A stretch of 64,000 nt of DNA, taken from the NCBI GenBank assembly GCA_023375675.1, contig JALQBC010000009.1, forward strand, positions 1-64,000, given 5' to 3'. The DNA is from Cytospora piceicola (lineage: Eukaryota > Ascomycota > Sordariomycetes > Diaporthales > Cytosporaceae). Positions within the stretch are counted from its first letter, which is position 1, and every line of letters starts with the position of its first letter. Below are positions 55,548 to 64,000 of the stretch, piece by piece. Both the position numbers and the translations under genes were made by a program. Under the pieces are notes generated by a model that did no database searches, had not been told where the DNA came from, and saw only the letters and a list, made by a program, of their open reading frames with translations.

Positions 55548-58500
55548 ATGCTTCTACGGCAACACATATCCAGGCCGCGTACGTCAGGCCAGCTGGCTAG
55601 GGGTGTAAACAGGGCTTTTACAACATCATCCCCGGCTGGCCTCACGAGTGCGCCAGGACGAACGAGGAGGACACTCACACCTATACCGCGAACACGAACG
55701 AGAACGAACCCATCCGCCGTAGCGAGATCGGCCTTCTCCACCTCGACTGTGTCATTCGACAAGAAGGGACGGGGTTTCTTTGATCATGCAACCGAGCCGC
55801 TGTCAGAAGAGGAGGCCAAGGCAAACTTGGAGAAGCAGGAGGAGGAGCTAAGAAAAGAGATCAGCGAAGCGAGGTCTTCAAACGCTGAGGGTCCTGCTGA
55901 TGGGGAAGGGGAAGGAAAGCAAGACCCGGCAGATGGTAAGGGCAGTGCGGCTGGTGGTGGTGCGGCTGGGTCCGGATCTGGCAACGATGGTGGGTCAGGA
56001 GACGGCGGCCGCAAAGGTCGAAGAACAGACAAGGCATTACAAAAACCAACAGTACCGGAAGTTTACCCCCAGGTACTGGCCATACCTATCGCCCGGAGGC
56101 CCCTCTTCCCGGGATTTTATAAGGCGATCACGATAAAGGATCCGAATGTGGCAGCGGCCGTCACCGACATGATCAAACGCGGACAGCCCTATGTCGGAGC
56201 TTTCCTGTTCAAGGACGAGAATGCCGACGACGACGTAATTCACAACGTGGACGATGTGTACGATACGGGTGTTTTCGCGCAGATCACAAGTGCTTTTCCC
56301 GTTCATGGCGAACAAAACAGCCTGACCGCGATATTATACCCTCACCGGCGCATCAAGCTGTCGGAGCTGATCCCACCAAGTCAGACCGAAGCAAAGAAGG
56401 CCGACACCGAGGACACACCGACCCCAGAACCAATACCGTCTAAGCCTACTGAGGAGGACTCCGCTGTAGAGAAGAAGGGTGACGTCGTGGCAAGTTTCGA
56501 AGAAAGTGCTGTCTCTCCCAAACCCGAGGGCAGCGAGGAAAAATACGAGCCAACTTCATTCTTGCGGAAGTATCCTGTCAGCCTCGTTAATGTCGAGAAC
56601 CTGACAGAGGAGCCCTATGATCCGAAGAGCCCGGTAATTCGGGCCGTCACCAACGAGATCGTCAACGTCTTCAAGGAGGTTGCCCAGATGAACAGTTTGT
56701 TCAGAGACCAGATTTCGACATTCTCCATGAGTCAGTCTACTGGCAATGTTACGGCCGAGCCAGCTAAACTGGCGGATTTCGCCGCAGCAGTCAGCGCTGG
56801 CGATTCCGCGGAGCTTCAGGAAGTTCTATCTAGCTTGAAAGTTGAGGACAGGATGCAGAAGGCGCTGGTTGTCCTGAAGAAAGAGCTTATGAATGCCCAA
56901 CTACAGTCCAAGATAACTAAAGACGTGGAGAGCAAGATCACAAAGAGGCAAAGGGAATACTGGCTTATGGAGCAGATGAAGGGCATCCGTCGGGAGCTCG
57001 GCATCGAGTCCGACGGTAAGGACAAGCTAGTCGAGAAGTTCAAGGAAAAGGCCGACAAGCTAGCTATGCCGGAAGCTGTGCGCAAGGTTTTCGACGACGA
57101 GATCAACAAGCTGGCGCATCTCGAGCCAGCGGCGTCTGAGTTCAACGTTACGAGGAACTACCTCGACTGGCTCACCCAGATCCCTTGGGGACAGAGGAGC
57201 GCTGAAAACTTCGGAATACAGAATGCGATGACAGTTTTGGACGAAGACCACTACGGTCTCAAGGACGTCAAGGACCGCATTCTGGAGTTCATCGCCGTTG
57301 GAAAGCTTCGCGGCACAGTCGAAGGCAAGATTCTGTGCTTTGTCGGCCCTCCTGGTGTGGGCAAGACGAGTATTGGCAAGTCTATTGCTCGTGCGCTGAA
57401 CCGCCAGTACTACAGATTCAGTGTCGGTGGTCTCACAGACGTGGCTGAGATCAAGGGCCACCGGAGAACATACGTCGGTGCACTTCCCGGACGAGTCATC
57501 CAGGCTCTCAAGAAATGCCAGACGGAAAACCCTCTGATTCTGATCGATGAGATCGACAAGATCGGGCGTGGGTACCAAGGAGATCCATCCTCAGCTCTAC
57601 TGGAACTCCTGGATCCGGAGCAGAACAGCTCGTTCCTGGACCACTACATGGATGTGCCTGTCGACCTGTCTAAGGTCTTGTTTGTGTGTACCGCAAACAT
57701 GACGGACACGATACCACGACCGCTTCTCGACAGAATGGAGGTAATCAGGCTTTCTGGTTACGTCGCTGACGAGAAGATGGCCATCGCAGAGAAGTATCTG
57801 TCTCCTGCTGCCAAGGACCTTGCAGGCCTCAAAGAAGCGGACGTCAAGCTGTCCGATGAGGCCATCGAGGAGCTCATCAAGTCCTACTGCCGAGAGTCGG
57901 GTGTTCGCAACCTGAAGAAGCAGATCGAGAAGGTGTACAGAAAGTCGGCACTGAAGATCGTCCAGGAGCTCGGCGAGGAAGTGCTGCCTGAGGAGGCCGC
58001 CCTGACCGAGGAGGGCAAGGCCGCCATGGAAGAGTCTGAAAAGGGGAAGGAGGCAGAAGAGAAGGACCCTGCATCAGCACCCACAGCATCCGAGAAAGAG
58101 ACGGCCGAGCAGCCTCGTGTGGCCCTGAAGGTGCCAGATACCGTCCACGTCACGATCGATAAGGGCAACCTCAAGGACTACGTTGGGCCACCAGTCTTCA
58201 CGTCTGATCGCCTCTACGACGTCACCCCACCAGGTGTGACTATGGGCCTGGCCTGGACCCAGATGGGAGGTACAGCCATGTACATCGAGTCGATCCTCCA
58301 GTCTGCCCTGAAGCCCAAGACCACCGGTGGACTGGAGATCACTGGCAACCTGAAGACCGTGATGAAGGAGTCGTCGACGATCGCCTACTCGTTTGCGAAA
58401 TCAGTGATGGCGACCAAGTTCCCCCAGAACCATTACTTCGACCACGCCAAGATCCACGTACACGTCCCCGAGGGCGCTGTGCAGAAGGATGGGCCCTCGG

Positions 58501-58935
58501 CCGGAGTCACAATGGCGACGTCCTTGCTGTCCCTGGCCTTTGAAACGCCTGTGGACCCCACCGTGGCCATGACGGGCGAGCTGACCTTGACCGGCAAGGT
58601 CCTCCGCATAGGCGGGCTGCGGGAGAAGACCGTGGCTGCGCGACGTGCGGGCTGCAAGACGGTCTTCTTCCCGGCGGACAACACGTCGGACTGGCTCGAG
58701 CTGCCTGAGGTACGTCACATTTCCCCCGATCACCTGACTGACATACGTGGTGTGCTAACATGGTGGGTAGAACATCAAGGAGGGAATCGAGGGACGGCCG
58801 GCCAGCTGGTACCACGAGATCTTCGATGTCGTCTTCCCCAATCTCGATCTCGAGAAGGCCAACACAGACAAGGCGTCTCAGTACAAGGGGCCTGACAGCG
58901 GCAGCGACAAGGAGAAGAGCAAGGACAGCGAATAG
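55548..58935 (+). CDS. Mitochondrial Lon protease (Pim1)
   Basis: Two exons, 55548-58709 and 58771-58935, 1108 residues. ATP-dependent serine protease of the mitochondrial matrix that removes damaged proteins and supports mtDNA maintenance. The N terminus is a presequence (MLLRQHISRPRTSG…FTTS) followed by an acidic/Gly linker. The substrate-binding Lon N domain (about residues 170-460) begins YPQVLAIPIARRPLFPGFYK. Walker A GPPGVGKTS starts at residue 600, Walker B is LILIDEIDKIG, and sensor marks follow. A fungal-type acidic insert (EEGKAAMEESEKGKEAEEKD) separates AAA from protease domain. The catalytic dyad is Ser984 (DGPSAGV) and Lys1027 (GGLREKT), 43 residues apart as expected. The short last exon completes ASWYHEIFDVVFP and a charged tail. 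The gene looks intact and well conserved. Confidence 0.96.
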
Positions 58936-61404
58936 GATCCCATCCCCCCGGTACACCAACCTTGACCGGCAGGCACTTGTATTTTCTCTTTAGCCGGCTT
59001 ACATATTGCAATTTTAGACCATTACAGGCGAAGCATCATCGGCGAGCGGGATGATTTATCCATGTCAGGGCGAAGGGCGGCAGGTGGGCGGCTGGCTGGC
59101 TTGCTTTGGCTGATAGGTACTGAATGAAACGGGGCGGGAGCAGGCAGGATCGCGCAGAGAAAACAAAAACCAGAAAAAAACACACTCACCTCTACAAAAT
59201 AATTCTTCTAGATGTATGTACAATAACCTGGGGCGGACACTTCCGGACGCCAGAACGGGACGACCGGTCTGCTCAGCCATGTATCAAACTGCGCAGCGCA
59301 GGGACAAGGAGCGAATGGGGCACGGATTGATGACAATGTCGGCTTCTCTGCTGCAGATGCAAAGCAGTTTCTTAGGCATAGTGACCAGAGCCCCAAGCGC
59401 AACTCTCACGGTACACCACACCAGCAGCTGTCGTGTTTTTGTCTCCCTCTCCTCCCTCTCACCCTCCCTCCCTAAAACCTCCTTGACCCAAACTCGTCTT
59501 GAGGTAGATGCATGCGCAGACGAGTTGAAGCGACTGGACGGCACTGCCTCTGCGGCGGCACGCCTTACCCGGGCCCCAATTCCGCTTTCCTGATGGGCCT
59601 TGAGGGGACCTCCCCATTGGGAACCCCATTGGGTTCGCAGTGTCGGGGTCGCACGACATTAGGTCAGGTGTGTGCGTGCAGGTCACATATAGCAAAGGCC
59701 CCGCGGCCAAACGGCACTGTCGCTTGTTTTTGTTTTTTCTTTGGTTTAGACCCAGATCCTTACTGGTCGCGCTGCGCTGCGCTGCCCTTTTCGTCCCATG
59801 ATTTGCCCCCTACTTGCATATATGTATGCTTTCCTTGTGTAGAGGGGGGAGGGGCTTGGAGGTACTGTACCCTTTGGGCCCCAACCAAACAACGACACCT
59901 CGGTACTTTGGTTATCACTTCTCAGTGCCCAACCTTGGCCCAGTCGCCGTGTGGGCGACGTGTCGTCGCAGACTGTCGGGGTATCTTAGTCCTGGCGGCC
60001 GGCGAATGGAATCCCGTATAAGATGGTGTGGGTGTGTGTGTGCCGCATGCGCGGCGTGCCATAGGTGTACCGTGGTGTAGTGCGTTGCGCTGCTCTTCGG
60101 CCTCTGTTTGCTGACGGGCCTGCATGGTCGTCTATGATGTTTGTACTGGTACGTACAGTATGGGTTTCACCCACCCGCTACGGGGCTAGCCTACTGCAGG
60201 CGGAACCCCACATGTGTGGCCGCATGGAGTGGTGGGCGGTGGGATGTCCCATTGGCTTTAGGGGATTTTGGGGGGTTTTGGGGGGTTCTCTGGGGGTGCA
60301 AAACCTTCTAGAGTCCAAGAGAAAAAACGAAGTAGAAAAAATAATCCTACTGTTTGTTGCTTTGGCTTCTAGTAGCTATGTATGCATGTCTAACAGATGG
60401 GATGGATGCTTCTTGACTTTCCAGTGTATGCTGTCGTTACTGTCCATCCATGTCCTTCCTAGTTGGCAAGATTAGCCTAATGGCCGTTGGAACTTGGTAG
60501 ACTGGTGTGGTTCTTTTTCTGGTTGTATTTTTCTTTCTTCCCTGTCTTTCTTTTTCTTCTTTCTGTCTTTCTCCTCCCGGATCGACAAGAGATCCTTGGA
60601 CGGAAAGGCCGTTAGTCCGTCGAGCGGGATGTCCCTTTTTAGCGTACCGCTGCGTATCGTGCTCCTCCCTCGTGGTCATCTCGTGGTTATTCGGAGCTAT
60701 GGGCATGGATTGCTTGTCTTGCGGAAAAGGCCCGCGGACAGGACAGAAATAGAAGTAGAAGAAGTCTTAGCGATTGTGAGGGAAATCTTGGAAGAAGATG
60801 GGGATGGACAATTACTGCCCTGCTGGTACCTGGGTACTAAGTAGGTGGTGGTAGTACACCGTCGTTTGCTCTTGGCCAGTCCTGGCCGGTCAGCCTCACC
60901 TACAACCGAGTAACTCCGTGGCCCGGCCGCACACCATATGACGAGGTGACGACGGTCCATTTGCATTGATGCCCAAAGGTCGATGATACCGCTGCGCTGG
61001 ACTGGGTGTGCCTGTGGTGAGGGAAGGGGGGGGGGGGAGATGGGAAAGCAGCCCCTGGCTATCACTGCACGTATAGATTACCGACCAATTGGTCCAACTT
61101 TGTCCTTCCTCCCGCCCTCCCTCGAAGTGGCTGTCATCCCTCGTCCTGAAAATGTCTTGCAGGTACGAATGTATGTGCGTAGTGGCCACCCGGGGCGGCC
61201 AGTGTGCCTGAGATGATGGCCAATGAAGCCGGGCGTACCGGGGCAGGGCTGACAACAATCGATGCGCTGTGATGACATGCCATGCCATGCCCTTTCTAGG
61301 GATTCGTGCGGTGCATGCTGGCGGCAACACGGCCGTTCGACGGAGTAACAACTACATCTGTGCTCGTGCTGGGGGGTAGGGGTGAAGGAGGCCCGTGGTT
61401 TGCA

Positions 61405-61440
61405 TGGCATGGCATGGCATAGCATGGCATGGGCATGGCA
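61405..61440. repeat. (GGCAT)n microsatellite
   Basis: About seven pentamer copies with two imperfections; a related short run lies 130 bp upstream near 61277. Confidence 0.85.
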
Positions 61441-61524
61441 GATCGAGAGTGACGACAACATCAATCAAATGATAGTGCCCATGCTTGCTTCGAGGACATG
61501 TGGGTCCCCGAGACGTGAGACGCT

Positions 61525-61565
61525 GCGTGTGCGTGCGTGCGTGCGTGCGTGCGTGCGTGTGTGTG
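61525..61565. repeat. (TGCG)n/(TG)n microsatellite
   Basis: About eight TGCG copies ending in a short TG run. Confidence 0.9.
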
Positions 61566-61823
61566 ATTGACGTCAAGTCCCGGCCTGACAGATTGGACGG
61601 ATTGGACAGATTGGATGGAATTTGGGACAGATCTGTCTGTGTTGTCGACCACCTGACCGAGTTTCACCTTCTGTGTCAAATCCTCTGTTGTCTGGTCATC
61701 CGTTTTACTTCTCCTTCCCCATTGTCTGTCGTGTTACCTGGCTACGTGCACAGAGCAGCAAGCTGGTCCGCAGATGATGATGACGATGATGATGATGGTG
61801 GTGATGATCAGGGGCAGAAGAGT

Positions 61824-61866
61824 AAGCAGCATCTAAGCAGCATCCAAGCAGCATCCAAGCAGCATC
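61824..61866. repeat. AAGCAGCATCC minisatellite
   Basis: Four head-to-tail copies of an 11-12 bp unit, preceded by a GAT/TGA trinucleotide run at about 61775-61808. Confidence 0.85.
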
Positions 61867-62602
61867 GGTGTGATGATGAGATCTTTCTAGAAGATAGAAG
61901 ATAGAGAGTGTGTGTATGTGTGTGTGCAGTCATCACTCGCCGAATTGGAAACCAAATGCGATGGCCAAAGTACCTCCCCCACTCCTTCCCTCCCAAAAAA
62001 AAAAGGGAAGAGAAAAAAAAAAGGGAACAATTGGTAGGTGCTGAGCTTATTCTCTGTCTCCTGCGGATCACGGACTACGCCGACCTAAATCGTGACAATC
62101 GTGACTGCAGGCTCCTGCCCCCCACCAGATCTAGCTGAGCACTGCCGCCGTCATTGGCCTGTTGTCAAAAAAAAGCTGCATATCAATCGATGCGTTGTCA
62201 ATTGGCCTATCACCTGCCCAAGTTGGGCAGGCAGGCTACTGTATGTATATATGTATATAGCTGGGTATGTATGTATGTATATATGTATTCATGTATATAA
62301 GTAAGTAAATAATTAAGTAAGTATGTATGTATGTATATACCTAGGTAGGTATGTATGTAAGTAGGTGGGTAGCCCATGATTTTGTTTACTGCCTTCGGTA
62401 ATCTAGCTTCCCAGGCTTACCTACAGTACTGACTGCATGTTATGCCTGGCAGTGAGTAGCATTTAGGCATTGCCATGACATGACATGGTCCCCCATCTGT
62501 GTGGGCACATGGACCTTTTTCTTGATGCCTTGTTTCTCGTGTCGTATCGAGTCCAAAACCGGCTGAGACAAACAACGGGGGTGCTTCCTCCCGCAAAAGA
62601 CA

Positions 62603-62603
62603 C

Positions 62604-62634
<31 letters not shown>

Positions 62635-62737
62635 CGGTGAAGAGAGTCGGCGTGAGGCTTAAAATCTAGGTCAGGGGTGGATGATGAGAGAAGTGGGCAA
62701 TGTGAGGAGCACCTGAGAGAGAGAGAGAGAGAGAGAG
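62603..62737. repeat. Paired (GA)n tracts
   Basis: Two GA-dinucleotide tracts at 62603-62635 and 62715-62737, followed by AGCCC/AGC units to about 62773. Confidence 0.85.
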
Positions 62738-62879
62738 CCCAGCCAGCCCAGCAGCAGCCCAGCAGCAGCCCAGATTGGTTGAGTGAACCATGATTGCTTT
62801 CGGATCCTCGGATTGGGTTGAGTTATTGTAGAGCTGTAAACATACCTAGGTAATACCATAGTAGATACATAGTACCATA

Positions 62880-63000
62880 TTAGCTACTTGACCCAGTTTA
62901 GGTGTACAGCCACCATTGGCTACCTACTTAAGTACCTAGCTGGGTAGGTACCTACCTAGGTACTCAAGTACTCAGGTATGCATGTATGTACCATCTCGCA
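62880..63000. repeat. TACCTAGGTA-rich stretch
   Basis: Cluster of taggta, ctacctac and cctaggtac units of the type seen at 45880-46003, with many short palindromes. Confidence 0.75.
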
Positions 63001-63282
63001 TGCGACGCCGGTTGGCTCCTTCTTTCCATCCCGGAGAATATGACGGCAGATAGTTGCAGCAATGCGCAATTTACAAATTGAAGAGTTATATTGATTGCTC
63101 TTGAAGCAGATGAAGAAAGTGAATGTGGCATCTATGATTATTGGATATGTTAAATACCTACCTAGGTGGGTAACCTAGGTGGGCACTACACCTAGCTAAT
63201 ACACAGGATATGTATGTTGTTTGTTGTGTAACTACCGGGGTGATGTGATTACTCACCTTGGGTAAGTATCTAGGTATACTCA

Positions 63283-63338
63283 AGATACTTGGGATACTTG
63301 GGATACTTGGAATACTTGGAATACTTGAAGTACTTAGG
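63283..63338. repeat. ACTTGGGAT minisatellite
   Basis: Five to six copies of a 9-base unit (gatacttgg) with progressive single-base changes, ending in an AGGTAGG motif. Confidence 0.85.
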
Positions 63339-64000
63339 TAGGCACGGCAGGCTAGGTTGACGATGTCAACGTGCAGTGCAGGCAGTAGTCCCGCGGCTAT
63401 CGATATTTGTTTTGGACGGGCCTAGAAGGGCCTCTTTAGGTTGCCAACTTGGCATCTGATGTACCAGCGTAGTATTCTATGTACTTGCAGGTGGTAGGTT
63501 CGCAACTGGAGTTGCATGGTCATATTCGACGGCTTGTGAAGGGGAAAAGAAGGGAAAAGAAACGAGGAGCGAGGCAGAAAAATATGGTGGTTCCTGGGGG
63601 CGGTACGGTAGGTACGGTGGCAGTAATGTGCCTACAAGGAACCCTGGAGGCTTACCTGCCTACAGTAGGTACCTACACTGCCCTAAATACTTAGGTCCAT
63701 CATATATGTCAAGCAAGGCACACAATACATACATCCACACATCCATCCTATCCATCCATCCATACACACACACACACTTACACACTTACACACTTACACT
63801 ACTACTAGGTAGGTAGGTACATATCTAGGTAGATAAAAAAGAAAAAGAATAACGGACTTGACGACGGGGGGTCCCAGTATAGCTCTAACACGTGTTGCGA
63901 CCCACCATTTGCACACCCTTGTCAATCAGCACTGGATCAATCTTGTCCTGCCCTGTTCATCCATCCATTCATTCCATTCGATCCATCCATCCGCCAACGC

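Larger units (their letters stand above)
58936..64000. other. 5-kb gene-poor, microsatellite-dense spacer
   Basis: No convincing gene to the window edge. After the probable Lon 3' UTR the DNA is a patchwork of simple repeats: pyrimidine tract at about 60509-60580, G run at 61029, (GGCAT)n near 61405, (TGCG)n near 61525, (GAT)n near 61775, AAGCAGCATCC repeats near 61824, (GA)n near 62603 and 62715, ATGTATGT tracts near 62245-62360, AGGTA/TACCT motifs from 62340 onward, and an ACTTGGGAT repeat near 63283. The open frames are short and mostly follow these repeats. Confidence 0.65.

Noticed and set aside
60509..60844. Gene following the pyrimidine tract in the right-hand spacer
   Set aside because: The open frame after the tract is short, has no recognisable domain and poor codon bias.

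Overview
The window comes from a filamentous ascomycete (Pezizomycotina), most likely a Sordariomycete. Genes are broken by short 50-190 bp introns with GTRNGT donors and YAG acceptors. Coding DNA is GC-rich, and an AT-rich repeat block at the left edge shows C-to-T/G-to-A decay. Core products are typical of moulds: mitochondrial Lon, vacuolar TRP channel, Mediator subunit, CCT1. Exon joins were placed by hand from splice signals, reading phase and protein continuity, with no transcript support.

Layout. Bases 1-1.7 kb hold a palindrome-bearing AT satellite. Bases 2.2-16.5 kb are a core block: CCT subunit alpha (TCP1), a LYC1-type acetyltransferase, a Zip2/SHOC1-like XPF-fold protein, a WRAP53/SWT21-like WD40 protein (convergent), a PQ-loop membrane protein and an R3H-domain protein. 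Bases 16.5-31 kb look accessory: a broken AAA+ ATPase, then a P450, a UbiA-family membrane enzyme related to fungal terpene cyclases, an alpha/beta hydrolase, a UMTA/LaeA-type methyltransferase and a rhodopsin-fold membrane protein, then a second broken gene. Bases 31-59 kb return to core content: a DJ-1/Hsp31-like protein, a Cys-rich single-pass surface protein, the Yvc1-type TRP channel, a multi-KH RNA-binding protein, a large disordered protein, an Sdt1/Phm8-like HAD nucleotidase, Mediator subunit Med21, an Rrg7-like mitochondrial protein, a small charged protein and mitochondrial Lon (Pim1). Bases 59-64 kb are a gene-poor, microsatellite-dense spacer.

How the genes may work together. The clearest group is 19.6-26.2 kb: P450 and UbiA-type enzyme share a divergent promoter, and the hydrolase and methyltransferase follow. 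This reads as a small, undescribed terpenoid or meroterpenoid tailoring cluster lying between gene relics. The other genes are unlinked housekeeping functions.

Main points for a second look: the 1-1560 array, whose palindromes alternate at about 72 and 93 bp (about 165 bp higher-order unit); the putative terpenoid cluster; the Zip2-like gene; the two pseudogenes; and an AGGTA/TACCT-rich motif confined to spacers.
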